A stretch of 64,000 nucleotides of DNA, taken from NCBI RefSeq assembly GCF_964332355.1, contig NZ_OZ201293.1:1550001-1614000 (forward strand). The letters run 5' to 3'. Shown here in pieces: positions 37,109 through 45,785 of the stretch. A program made the translations under genes and the position numbers. The notes beneath the pieces were generated by a model. That model was given only the letters and a program-made list of their open reading frames with translations, did no database searches and had not been told where the DNA came from. Within the stretch, counting starts at the first letter, position 1. Every line of letters begins with the position of its first letter. The DNA is from Imbroritus primus. GTDB lineage: Bacteria > Pseudomonadota > Gammaproteobacteria > Burkholderiales > Burkholderiaceae.

Positions 37109-38260
37109 ATGTCCGCCACCCTCGCCCTGACCGAAGACCTGATCCGCCGCCGCTCCGTCACGCCTGCTGACGAAGGCTGCCAGGCCATCCTGACGCGACG
37201 CCTGACCGCGCTCGGCTTTGCCTGTGAAACCATCGAGAGCGGCCCGGACGACTTCCGCGTGACCAACCTGTGGGCAGTGCGCCGTGGCCGGGCCGGCACG
37301 GATGGCAAGCTGCTGGCGTTCGCCGGGCATACCGATGTGGTCCCAACCGGCCCGCTCGAGCAATGGTCGTCCGATCCGTTCGAGCCGTCGTATCGTGATG
37401 GCAAGCTGTATGGGCGCGGCGCGGCAGACATGAAAACCTCCATTGCTGGCTTCGTGGTCGCCTGCGAGGAGTTCATCGCCGCGCATCCCGATCATGCGGG
37501 GTCGATTGCCTTTCTGATCACCAGCGACGAGGAAGGCCCGGCGCACGATGGCACCGTCAAGGTCTGCGAGCTGCTGAGCGCGCGTGGCGAACGACTCGAC
37601 TATTGCTTGATCGGCGAGCCAACTTCCGTGACGCAGGTAGGCGACATGGTCAAGAATGGCCGGCGTGGCTCGATGTCGGGCCGCCTTACCGTGCGCGGCG
37701 TGCAAGGCCATATTGCCTACCCGCATCTGGCAAAGAACCCGATTCACCTCGTGGCGCCAGCACTCGCCGAGCTCGTGGCCGTGCGCTGGGACGAAGGCAA
37801 TGAATACTTCCCGCCAACCACCTGGCAGGTATCCAACATCCACGGCGGCACCGGCGCAACCAACATCATTCCCGGCGAAGTGGTAATCGATTTCAATTTC
37901 CGCTTTTCCACCGCCAGCACGTCCGATGGCCTTCAGCAGCGCGTCCACGCACTTCTCGACGCACATCAGCTGGACTACACGCTCGACTGGACGATCAGCG
38001 GCCAGCCGTTCCTTACGCCGCGCGGCGAGCTGTCGGAAGCATTGAGTGCCGCGATTGCCGCCGAAACCGGGCTGGATACGGAACTATCGACCACTGGCGG
38101 CACCTCGGACGGCCGTTTCATCGCCAGGATCTGCCCACAAGTGATCGAGTGCGGCCCGCCCAACGCCAGCATCCACAAGATCGACGAACATATCGCGATC
38201 GCCGACATCGAGCCGCTCAAGAACATCTATCGTGGCGTGCTTGAAAGGCTGGTGGCATGA
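37109..38260 (+). CDS. dapE: Succinyl-diaminopimelate desuccinylase
   Basis: A 383-residue zinc amidohydrolase of the M20 family, which makes LL-diaminopimelate. The metal and catalytic blocks are FAGHTDVVPTGPLEQWSSDPF near residue 69, GRGAADMKTSIAGFVVA near 100 and SDEEGPAHDGT near 135 with the Glu-Glu pair. The C-terminal CGPPNASIHKIDEHI carries the last His. The ATG at 37109 (MSATLALTEDLIRRRSVTP) is the usual start; the TTG two codons earlier is less likely. The stop overlaps the prmB start (ATGA). Confidence 0.96.
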   Translation: MSATLALTEDLIRRRSVTPADEGCQAILTRRLTALGFACETIESGPDDFRVTNLWAVRRGRAGTDGKLLAFAGHTDVVPTGPLEQWSSDPFEPSYRDGKLYGRGAADMKTSIAGFVVACEEFIAAHPDHAGSIAFLITSDEEGPAHDGTVKVCELLSARGERLDYCLIGEPTSVTQVGDMVKNGRRGSMSGRLTVRGVQGHIAYPHLAKNPIHLVAPALAELVAVRWDEGNEYFPPTTWQVSNIHGGTGATNIIPGEVVIDFNFRFSTASTSDGLQQRVHALLDAHQLDYTLDWTISGQPFLTPRGELSEALSAAIAAETGLDTELSTTGGTSDGRFIARICPQVIECGPPNASIHKIDEHIAIADIEPLKNIYRGVLERLVA

Positions 38261-39180
38261 GCGGTACCGTGCTGACCCTGCCGCCCGAGCTGCGCGGCCA
38301 TCCGTTCCTGACGGTGCGCGACCTTGTGCGCTATGCGGTATCACGCTTCAATGCCAACCACCTGGTGTTCGGCCACGGCAGCGATAACGCTTATGACGAA
38401 GCGGTGTACCTGGTACTACACGGCCTGCACCTGCCGCTCGACCTGCTGGAGCCCTTTCTCGATGCGCGCCTGCTGCCCGCCGAGACCGAGGCTGTGCTGC
38501 ACATGATCGAACGTCGCGTACGCGAGCGCGTGCCGGTGGCCTACCTGACCAACGAAGCCTGGATGCATGGCCTGCGCTTCTACGTCGACCAGCGCACCAT
38601 CGTGCCGCGCAGCTTCATCGGCGAACTGCTGCAGGAAGGACTGGAGCCCTGGCTGCCCGACCCTGAAGGCACGGCCAACCTGCTGGAGTTGTGCACCGGC
38701 TCCGGCTGCCTGGCGGTGCTAATGGCCCACGCCTATCCCAACGCCCGGATCGATGCCGTGGACCTGTCGCACGACGCACTCGAAGTCGCTCGCCGTAATG
38801 TCACCGAGCATGGGCTGGCGGACCGTATCGCCCTGCATGAAGGCGACCTGTATGCCGCGCTTCCGGCCGGACAGCGCTACGACGCCATCTTCACCAATCC
38901 GCCGTATGTCAACGAGGCATCGATGCAGGCGCTGCCGCCCGAGTATCTCGCCGAGCCGCGCATGGCGCTGGCCGGGGGTGACGACGGCATGGATGTCGTA
39001 CGGCGCATCATCGCCGATGCGCGCGCGCATCTCAATCCCGGCGGCGTGCTGATCGTGGAAATCGGCAACGAGCGCGCCAATGTCGAAGCGGCCTTTGCCG
39101 ATCTTGATATCGTCTGGCTGCCGACCAGCGCCGGCGACGATCAGGTGTTCCTGATCGAGTATGATGCCCTGCCCGCGTAA
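38257..39180 (+). CDS. prmB: 50S ribosomal protein L3 glutamine methyltransferase PrmB
   Basis: A 307-residue SAM-dependent enzyme that methylates a Gln of ribosomal protein L3. SAM site: LLELCTGSGCLAVLMAH near residue 148. Catalytic NPPY: IFTNPPYVNEASM near 208. The N-terminal domain (RDLVRYAVSRFNANHLVFGH) is the PrmB type rather than HemK/PrmC. It starts inside the dapE stop, so it is translated together with dapE, an arrangement common in Burkholderiales. Confidence 0.95.
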   Translation: MSGTVLTLPPELRGHPFLTVRDLVRYAVSRFNANHLVFGHGSDNAYDEAVYLVLHGLHLPLDLLEPFLDARLLPAETEAVLHMIERRVRERVPVAYLTNEAWMHGLRFYVDQRTIVPRSFIGELLQEGLEPWLPDPEGTANLLELCTGSGCLAVLMAHAYPNARIDAVDLSHDALEVARRNVTEHGLADRIALHEGDLYAALPAGQRYDAIFTNPPYVNEASMQALPPEYLAEPRMALAGGDDGMDVVRRIIADARAHLNPGGVLIVEIGNERANVEAAFADLDIVWLPTSAGDDQVFLIEYDALPA

Positions 39181-39436
39181 AATAACGCGATGCGCCCGGA
39201 TCGCCGTCGCTATGGCCTGAGCCGGCACTGACCATGCCGTGGACGGCAGGCAAGCGGCGCCGGCTTCGCGCATTGCTACGTGGGCCTGGCGTTGCCTGGT
39301 CACTGCCTCGCCGACCGTACCAGCCGCATGTGCAAGCGCCTCTGCGACACACCGACGGCCACATTGATAACTGCTACATGACTCGCCCTGGCAAGCCAGC
39401 CTGCACCTCGTTCATCCTGATTTCGACTCTCACGCT

Positions 39437-41374
39437 GTGATCCGCATCGACAACCTCACCCTGCAACGCGGCACCAAGGTGCTGTTCGACCATGCCTCCG
39501 CCACGCTCAATCCAGGCGAACGCGTCGGGCTGGTCGGTGTCAATGGCAGCGGCAAGACTTCGCTGTTTGCCCTGCTGCTGGGTGAATTGAGCCCTGATGG
39601 CGGCGACATTGCCTTTCCGCCCACGTGGGAAACCGCGCACGTCGCGCAACACACGCCGGCCGTCGACCGCACAGCGCTCGACTACGTGCTCGATGGCGAC
39701 CGCCGCCTGCGTGCCATTGAAGCGCGCATGGCTGCCGCCAGCGCCGCCGGCGACGGCCATGCCGAAGCCGAGGCGCATGCCGCGTTTGCCGATGCCGATG
39801 GCTACACCGCACCGGCCCGCGCCGAGACGCTGCTGCTTGGACTCGGCTTTACGGCCGCGCAGACTGGCGCACCGGTCAACAGCTTCTCGGGCGGTTGGCG
39901 CATGCGCCTGAACCTGGCGCAGGCGCTGATGTGTCCGTCCGATCTGCTGCTGCTCGATGAACCAACCAACCATCTCGACCTCGACGCCATCGTCTGGCTT
40001 GAAGACTGGCTGGCGCGCTACCCCGGCACCCTGGTGATGATTTCGCACGACCGCGAGTTTCTCGATGCCACGTGCACGGTCACGCTACATATCGAACATC
40101 AGCAGATCAAACGCTATGGTGGAAACTACACGTTCTTCGAGACGCAACGGCTGCTGCAGATGGAGCAGCAGCAGGCCGCGTTTACACGCCAGCAGAAGCA
40201 GATCGCGCATCTCGAATCGTTCATCACGCGCTTCAAGGCCAAGGCCACCAAAGCCCGCCAGGCACAAAGCCGTGTCAAGGCACTCGAGAAGATGGAACGG
40301 CTCGCGCCCGTGCATGCCGCCGCCGGCTTTTCCTTCGAGTTCCGCGAAGCGGATGCTGCGCCCAATCCCATGATGGTGCTGGACGGTGTGGCATGCGGTT
40401 ATGCCACCGATGCCGGTCCGCTGCCGATCCTGCCACATGTAACCCTATCGCTACAGAACGGCCAGCGTATCGGCCTGCTCGGTGCCAATGGTCAGGGCAA
40501 GTCCACCTTCATCAAGACCCTTGCCGGTACGCTCGCGCCGCTGGCAGGCACCGTGCGGCACGGCAAAGGCCTGCAGATCGGCTACTTCGCGCAGCACCAG
40601 CTCGAGACGCTGCGCGAGGACGACACACCACTGCAGCATCTGGCCCGCCTCGCCCCGGATACACGCGAGCAGGAACTGCGCGACTTCCTCGGCAGCTTCA
40701 ACTTTCGCGGGGACATGGCCACCGCGCCGATCCGTCCATTCTCCGGCGGGGAGAAAGCACGCCTGGCGCTGGCGTTGATCGTCTGGCAAAAGCCTAACCT
40801 GCTGTTGCTCGACGAACCGACTAACCACCTCGATCTCGACACGCGTGAAGCACTTACCATGGCGCTCGCGCAGTTCGATGGCACGTTGATGCTGGTCTCG
40901 CACGATCGCCACTTGCTGCGTGCCACCACCGACCAGTTCCTGCTGGTGGGTGACGGCAAGCTGCAAGCGTTCGACGGCGACCTCGACGACTATCGCGACT
41001 ACCTGCTGCAGCAAGCCGCGGCCAAGCGTGCGGCGCTCGCAGGGTTGCGCACCCCGGACAGCACAAGCCCTGCCACCGACGCCGGCCCGAGCCGCAAGGA
41101 AGCGCGCCGCGCCGAAGCCGAGGAGCGTCAGCGGCTTGCCCAGCTGCGCAAGCCGCTCGAAAAGGATCTGGCTACCGTCGAGAAGAATATGGCCGCGCTG
41201 CAGGCCGACAAGGCGAAAATCGATGCCTTCATGGCTGACGAAAGCAGCTACGCCGAGGCCAACAAAGCCCACCTGCTGGAGATGCTCAGGCGCCAGGCCG
41301 AGGTCACGGAAGCGCTGGATGCGCTGGAAATGCGTTGGCTCGAGTTGCAGGAGCAACTGGAGCAAATCGGCTAG
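39437..41374 (+). CDS. ABC-F family ATPase (YheS/Uup-like)
   Basis: A 645-residue protein with two ABC cassettes and no membrane part, so it is an ABC-F ribosome-associated ATPase rather than a transporter. First cassette: GVNGSGKTSLF near residue 34, SGGWRMRLNLAQALM, LLLDEPTNHLDLD. Second cassette: GANGQGKSTFIK near 350, SGGEKARLALALIVW, LLLDEPTNHLDLD. The linker between them is the charged helical P-site tRNA interaction region. The C-terminal tail is a charged coiled coil, as in YheS and Uup. The start is GTG at 39437 (MIRIDNLTLQRGTKVLFDHA). Confidence 0.93.
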   Translation: MIRIDNLTLQRGTKVLFDHASATLNPGERVGLVGVNGSGKTSLFALLLGELSPDGGDIAFPPTWETAHVAQHTPAVDRTALDYVLDGDRRLRAIEARMAAASAAGDGHAEAEAHAAFADADGYTAPARAETLLLGLGFTAAQTGAPVNSFSGGWRMRLNLAQALMCPSDLLLLDEPTNHLDLDAIVWLEDWLARYPGTLVMISHDREFLDATCTVTLHIEHQQIKRYGGNYTFFETQRLLQMEQQQAAFTRQQKQIAHLESFITRFKAKATKARQAQSRVKALEKMERLAPVHAAAGFSFEFREADAAPNPMMVLDGVACGYATDAGPLPILPHVTLSLQNGQRIGLLGANGQGKSTFIKTLAGTLAPLAGTVRHGKGLQIGYFAQHQLETLREDDTPLQHLARLAPDTREQELRDFLGSFNFRGDMATAPIRPFSGGEKARLALALIVWQKPNLLLLDEPTNHLDLDTREALTMALAQFDGTLMLVSHDRHLLRATTDQFLLVGDGKLQAFDGDLDDYRDYLLQQAAAKRAALAGLRTPDSTSPATDAGPSRKEARRAEAEERQRLAQLRKPLEKDLATVEKNMAALQADKAKIDAFMADESSYAEANKAHLLEMLRRQAEVTEALDALEMRWLELQEQLEQIG

Positions 41375-41388
41375 ACCAGCCAGCTGCC

Positions 41389-41628
41389 TTGCGCGTAGCG
41401 CGCCTGGTGGAGGCGCAATCGCCAGCGCTCGCTGATCCTGTCTACAACACCCTTCGCGCATGTGGCGCTACGCTTGATGAAGGCATTCGGCAGCTGGAAA
41501 TCGTGATGGAAACGTTGTCGCAGAATCAGGTCGCCCCCTCGGAGGTTGCCGAGAGCCATCATCTGCTGATGCAGGCACTGATCCAGCTGCAGGAAACGGA
41601 GCGCACCTCCGTCGTCCCGCATATCTGA
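41389..41628 (+). CDS. Small helical protein, unknown (start uncertain)
   Basis: A short frame of about 80 residues right after the ABC-F gene, ending ...RTSVVPHI. The composition is protein-like and helical (LDEGIRQLEIVMETLSQNQ, AESHHLLMQALIQLQETE), and third-base GC fits a coding frame. No ATG is available; TTG 41389 or GTG 41407 could start it, and neither has a good ribosome site. It could be a real small gene co-transcribed with the ATPase, or a non-coding stretch that happens to be open. It is convergent with dsbB. Confidence 0.4.
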   Translation: MRVARLVEAQSPALADPVYNTLRACGATLDEGIRQLEIVMETLSQNQVAPSEVAESHHLLMQALIQLQETERTSVVPHI

Positions 41629-41656
41629 TCAAAGCGCGTCATTCGGGGTCGATGGA

Positions 41657-42151
41657 TCAACGCCGCTCACGCCGCACCATCGCCCCGATCAGCAGCAGGG
41701 TCAGGACAATCAGCCAGATCAGCGACCATACCGGAATGGAGATACCAAAGATCGGCGGCAGCGGCAGGCTGCACAGGCCACTGGAACGGAATACCTCTGG
41801 CAGCACCCGCGCGCTGGGCAACGCGTTGATCCAGTTCTGCATCGGGTCGATGCCGCACGATTCCGTGGGATGCAACAGCGTCCACACGTGATAACCCGCC
41901 ACCGCAATGCCGCCGATGCCCGACAGCATCGCCAGTCCGTGCCAGAGGCCGCGCGTGGCGCGGCCCAGCGAGGCCAGCAAGGCGAACAGGCCGATGCCGA
42001 GGAAGGCGTAGCGCTGCAGGATACACAGCGGACATGGCTTGAGCATTTCCACATGCTGCAGATACAGCGCGTAGCCCAGCAGGCCGAAGCTGGCGATGGC
42101 AATCAGCAGGAAGAACGGGCGCGAAGGCATGGAGGTTGGTTGCACGGTCAT
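41657..42151 (-). CDS. dsbB: Disulfide bond formation protein DsbB
   Basis: A 164-residue inner-membrane quinone reductase that reoxidises DsbA. Four hydrophobic helices are visible. The first redox pair is CPLCILQRYAF near residue 40, the standard DsbB motif. The second pair is spread over the next periplasmic loop (TESCGIDP and SSGLCSLPL). The ATG at 42151 (MTVQPTSMPSRP) is used; the ATG at 42130 also fits. The conserved neighbourhood stops here: the next 2.7 kb on its upstream side is accessory DNA. Confidence 0.94.
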   Translation of the reverse strand: MTVQPTSMPSRPFFLLIAIASFGLLGYALYLQHVEMLKPCPLCILQRYAFLGIGLFALLASLGRATRGLWHGLAMLSGIGGIAVAGYHVWTLLHPTESCGIDPMQNWINALPSARVLPEVFRSSGLCSLPLPPIFGISIPVWSLIWLIVLTLLLIGAMVRRERR

Positions 42152-42232
42152 GGAAAGCGGCAGGATAAGGTCTGGGAGCACATATTACCGCATCGTCCGC
42201 CCGCCCTGAGCCGTCACGCGTTTTCCGCCAGT

Positions 42233-42535
42233 TCACCGTACTGCGCCGCGTGCCAGCGGCGGCTTGAGGGCGAGCCAAGCCATCCCCGCATTGTTCCGCT
42301 GCTGGCGGCACCATGCTGCTGCCTTCGCGAGATATGGCAGCAGCCTCGAGCGCGATAGCCACTTCATACTGCTCTCATCCTCCGCAGGAATACTGTTGGC
42401 GATCAGTGCCAGCACAACTTCCACATGCGCAGCATGCCCGGCCGCATGCCATGCAGACTGGTCCGGCCTATCTTACTTTGAATAATCGGCGCCAACCTCC
42501 AGCAGCATGACGGCGAAGGCAGCGCGTCCATGCAG
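42233..42535 (-). pseudogene. Decayed ankyrin-repeat gene fragment
   Basis: The minus-strand frame reads as ankyrin repeat: LHGRAAFAVMLLEVGADYSK, then a TAA stop at 42,473-42,475, then DRPDQSAWHAAGHAAHVEVV in the same frame. It continues for about 50 more codons to a natural stop. A second in-frame TGA sits just before the first block (42,536-42,538). So repeat-coding sequence runs across stop codons, and no 5' part or start is present. It looks like the 3' end of an ankyrin protein gene that has decayed. It points away from, and lies just upstream of, the intact 713-residue orphan. The repeat match is by eye. Confidence 0.6.
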
Positions 42536-42664
42536 TCATGCCTGCTTTACGGTTCCGGATTATTTGTAAATGATTTCAAAACATTCGAGGCTTCACGGTT
42601 ATTTACATGCCGATGGTGGTGCACGCCGATACCATGCCGTCATTGACCACTGAGGGCCCTCGAT

Positions 42665-44806
42665 ATGTTCATGCTCAAGACCCTGCGCAACTTGCGCGCA
42701 TCCACGCCAATCGATGTGAACGGCGCCTCTCCCGATCCCATATCGCAAAGTGAGGACCCGGGTGCCGAACGGTATGAGGCGCGCTACCGTGACATGAAGA
42801 TACTGGCGAAAAATGCCGGAATGCCCTCGGCGTATCTTGCGACGCTTCCGTACCGTAGCCGTGAAGGGGTGACCTTCTGCAGCCAGGGGAACGAATCGGC
42901 CAACATGCTCAGTAACGTCGCAGTCCGACATGCGCCATTCGTCAACCGCGACCTGATGGCGAATTTGCTGAAGCAGCTGAGCGCCAGTCTTGGCCAGGAG
43001 CAGCCGTCCGGCATGGGCACTGAGCTGAACGAAGCCCAAGCCTTGCACAAGGCCGTTAAAGCCTATCGCCACAACCTTGCGAGAATTGCGCCAGGCGCTC
43101 CAGAAATTCTCGAAACCTTCTACGACCTCGAACACTTTCACAAAGTGAACGATCAGCACGCTGTCCGGCAACTCACACGCGCACTTGCAGCACTGCAGCA
43201 TCGCGAAGCGTTGGAGGCGGTCAAGTCGTTCTTTCTTCTCACGCGCGGGACTCACACAGCACTGGTCGCGAATCCGCATGTGCTGGGAGCGCTCCCACAG
43301 ACACTCTTGCCGGCGGCTGCAAACAGCCGGGACTACATTACGCTGACAGCCAATTGGTTAAAAAACAAGCAATTGATCCCGATTGCTCGCATCCATAGCC
43401 GGAAATTTGAAGACATCCACCGCGCCAGAACCGGCTTCGGCGCCGCTGGCACGCCCAGTTTCAGCCAGCCCCATGCCCGCGAGAATCGCACCTATTACCA
43501 GCTCACACCCAGCGCGCTGGCGCTCACCCTTGCCAGGAGCGATAACGACAATCTGGTCTTGTTCGGCAAGCTCGCCGAATACATGCCTGTGCAATTTGAA
43601 CACTGGCTGGAGATCGCCAAGAGGCGTGATCTTCCATGGGCTACCAAGATAACGGTCACCGCCGATTTCTACACATGCGGCCTGCTCCCGGATATCCAGA
43701 CGCTGCTGGCTTACATGAATACCGGCAAAGCATGGCGCCCCGTGAAGAATGGCCCGGAGTATGCCGTACAGTATGCAGACGTATATCTTGTCCTGCGGGC
43801 GCTGTGCGAGCTCCCGCCATCAATCGCTCCGCAAGTTGCACAACGCCGCGACGCTGACTTCGCAGCATGGCATGAAGCGCTCTGGCAGCTGTCTCAATCG
43901 GCCGATGCGGACGCCCGCGAGAATTTCGAGCATCACCGGCTGCATACCAGCGAAGCGGCAGGCTTGGTGATGCCCGCCGCCGCAGGGGCCGCCGGCCTGG
44001 ACCGTTACCCTGCCGGATCACCTCAGCGTATCGCATTCATGTTGCGTTACTGTTCCGATACCCAAGCACTGGGTGAATTGCAGGCCATGAGTGCCACCAG
44101 GGATCTGAGCAACCTGCTGGTCGATGTCGCCCGCGCCCGCAAGCCAGAATGCTTGGCGTTTCTTCTCGGGCGCGATCGCCATACAGTCACCGGTTTGACT
44201 CAAGCCTTGCACGCCATGCTGGAAGATAGCTTGCACGCCGACTGGGTGCGTCCGCGGGGCAAGCCGGATCCGACGCGGCTTGCCATGCTGCAAATGGCGA
44301 AGCAACTCGTCGAGCACGGCGCCAATCTTGGGGGATACGACGAAGGTCAACCCTCCGTATTGCATGAAGTCGTGACGCTGTCCTTGCACGATGGTGAGCC
44401 ACAGGCAGTCCGGAAGCAGCAGTGCGCGCTCATCGAAATCATGCTCCAACGGGGCGCCGGCATCAATGGTCGCGACGCACTGGGACGTACACCGTTTGCA
44501 GCACGGATTCTCCAGATCAAAGGAGCGTGGAAATCCGACCGCATCGCCCGGCTGCTGCGCCAGAAGGGCGGGCACATCGATGCGCCGGGCCTGCTGAAGC
44601 GCCTGAGGCGATGTGCGCGGACTTCGCTGGAAGAAGTCATGCCGGTGGCGGGCAAAATCGGCGCCTTGTCCATCTTGCTCAAGGACAGCAAACTGAATGC
44701 GGATGCCCTCGCCATTCTGAAGAAATCGCCACTGACGGACCATTGGTCCGCAGAAACGATCCTGAGCCTCGGCTATGAACTGATCAACACCAGAGATCGA
44801 ACATGA
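42665..44806 (+). CDS. Large orphan protein with ankyrin-like C-terminal part
   Basis: A 713-residue frame from ATG 42665 (a second ATG two codons on). I do not recognise the family. It has no signal peptide or membrane helix. Residues 1-40 are Ser/Pro/Asp-rich, and the middle is helical. Residues about 540-615 resemble two ankyrin repeats (AKQLVEHGANLGGYDEG and EIMLQRGAGINGRDALGRTPF). Base composition is less GC-rich than dsbB and gntR at its sides. It is alone on its strand; gntR converges on it 37 bp past the stop. A decayed ankyrin fragment lies upstream on the other strand. Size, composition and setting suggest a horizontally acquired secreted or host-interaction protein, but this is inference. 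Confidence 0.78.
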   Translation: MFMLKTLRNLRASTPIDVNGASPDPISQSEDPGAERYEARYRDMKILAKNAGMPSAYLATLPYRSREGVTFCSQGNESANMLSNVAVRHAPFVNRDLMANLLKQLSASLGQEQPSGMGTELNEAQALHKAVKAYRHNLARIAPGAPEILETFYDLEHFHKVNDQHAVRQLTRALAALQHREALEAVKSFFLLTRGTHTALVANPHVLGALPQTLLPAAANSRDYITLTANWLKNKQLIPIARIHSRKFEDIHRARTGFGAAGTPSFSQPHARENRTYYQLTPSALALTLARSDNDNLVLFGKLAEYMPVQFEHWLEIAKRRDLPWATKITVTADFYTCGLLPDIQTLLAYMNTGKAWRPVKNGPEYAVQYADVYLVLRALCELPPSIAPQVAQRRDADFAAWHEALWQLSQSADADARENFEHHRLHTSEAAGLVMPAAAGAAGLDRYPAGSPQRIAFMLRYCSDTQALGELQAMSATRDLSNLLVDVARARKPECLAFLLGRDRHTVTGLTQALHAMLEDSLHADWVRPRGKPDPTRLAMLQMAKQLVEHGANLGGYDEGQPSVLHEVVTLSLHDGEPQAVRKQQCALIEIMLQRGAGINGRDALGRTPFAARILQIKGAWKSDRIARLLRQKGGHIDAPGLLKRLRRCARTSLEEVMPVAGKIGALSILLKDSKLNADALAILKKSPLTDHWSAETILSLGYELINTRDRT

Positions 44807-44843
44807 TTGCAGCCAAAGGACTGATCGTCGTGTAGCCGGCGAG

Positions 44844-45626
44844 TCAGACCTGGTCGCCCTCCTCCAGCCGGTAGTGATAGTTGCGCGTATCGATGCGGCT
44901 GTGGCGCACCTCCACTGGCTTGTCGCCAAAGGTGTAGGCCACACGGCGGACTTCCAGCACCGGCGCGCCGAGCTCGATGCCAAAGTGCTCGGCGGCAAAG
45001 GCATCGGCACCGGCCGAAGCAAGCCGCTCGGAGGAGCGTGTGATGGTGATGCCGAAATGCCGCTGGTAGACAGCGTAGAGGGTGCTGCCTTGCTGCAGCT
45101 GGGCCTTGGTCAGGCCCGGGAACATTTCCACCGGCACCACCATCTCGGACACGATCACTGGTGTGCCGTCGACTTTCAGCATGTTGGAGATGCGATAGAC
45201 CCCGGCCTTCTGTCGCGACCGGGGCAGCGCGAGGATTTCGGCCGTCTGCTCGTCGGCAGTCGATTTGCTGAATGACAGCAGCGTGCTGACCGGCAGGATG
45301 CGCGTGCCGTCGTTGCGCACGACGTGGAAGAACCGAAAGAGATTCTGCTGGTCGCCATGGATGGCAACGAAGGTGCCCTTGCCTTGCCGACGCACGAGCA
45401 CGCCTGCCGCGGCCAGCTCGGACACGGCTGCGCGGATCGTCGAGATGCCCACGTCGTAGCGCTCCGCCAGCCGGCTTTCGCTCGGCAGGATGTCGCCGGG
45501 GCGCCATTCACCGGTGCGCAGCGCCTCGATGATCTGGTCCTTGACGTGCTTGTACAGCGGCATGTCCGCAGGCGCCGGGCCGTGGTTGAAGCGTCGGGAA
45601 ACTGTCGTGGCAGGTTTGCTTTCCAT
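44844..45626 (-). CDS. GntR-family regulator, HutC/UTRA type
   Basis: A 260-residue regulator. The winged HTH at residues 25-92 has the full signature: GEWRPGDILPSESRLAERYD, then VGISTIRAAVSELAAAGVL and RRQGKGTFV. The UTRA ligand-binding domain follows (about 110-250), with the C-terminal LEVRRVAYTFGDKPVEVRHS block. It is divergent from the DJ-1/oxygenase operon, and the 159-bp space between holds a strong promoter overlapped by an 18-bp palindrome. The likely role is repression of that operon, relieved by a pathway compound; the ligand is unknown. Confidence 0.92.
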   Translation of the reverse strand: MESKPATTVSRRFNHGPAPADMPLYKHVKDQIIEALRTGEWRPGDILPSESRLAERYDVGISTIRAAVSELAAAGVLVRRQGKGTFVAIHGDQQNLFRFFHVVRNDGTRILPVSTLLSFSKSTADEQTAEILALPRSRQKAGVYRISNMLKVDGTPVIVSEMVVPVEMFPGLTKAQLQQGSTLYAVYQRHFGITITRSSERLASAGADAFAAEHFGIELGAPVLEVRRVAYTFGDKPVEVRHSRIDTRNYHYRLEEGDQV

Positions 45627-45724
45627 GCGGCGATTGTAGCACCAGCCCCCTTCCTTTCCGCCATCCAGGCAACGGTTTCACCAGCCCAGGCAACCTTTGT
45701 GGCGCGCTGCAGCATCAATATTCA

Positions 45725-45752
45725 TTGACAAACCCCTTTTCCCTCATACAAT
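45725..45752 (+). promoter_or_regulatory. Strong sigma-70-type promoter of the oxygenase operon
   Basis: A perfect TTGACA (45,725-45,730), a 16-bp spacer and TACAAT (45,747-45,752). The start point falls near 45,759, inside the palindrome at 45,754-45,771. It serves the DJ-1/oxygenase genes that start at 45,786. Confidence 0.75.
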
Positions 45753-45753
45753 T

Positions 45754-45771
45754 GACTCATTCGAATGAGTC
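45754..45771. promoter_or_regulatory. GntR operator candidate (18-bp palindrome)
   Basis: GACTCATTC-GAATGAGTC is a perfect 18-bp inverted repeat. It begins one base after the -10 box, covers the expected transcription start and ends just before the GAAGGAG ribosome site. A repressor bound here would block the promoter. The divergent gntR gene is the obvious source of the binding protein, but binding is inferred. Confidence 0.7.
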
Positions 45772-45785
45772 GAAGGAGACGAGCG

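Noticed and set aside
42152..42664. A hrpII-box (TTCG-N16-TTCG) before the 713-residue orphan
   Set aside because: TTCG occurs, but no pair with 16-base spacing was found in this leader.
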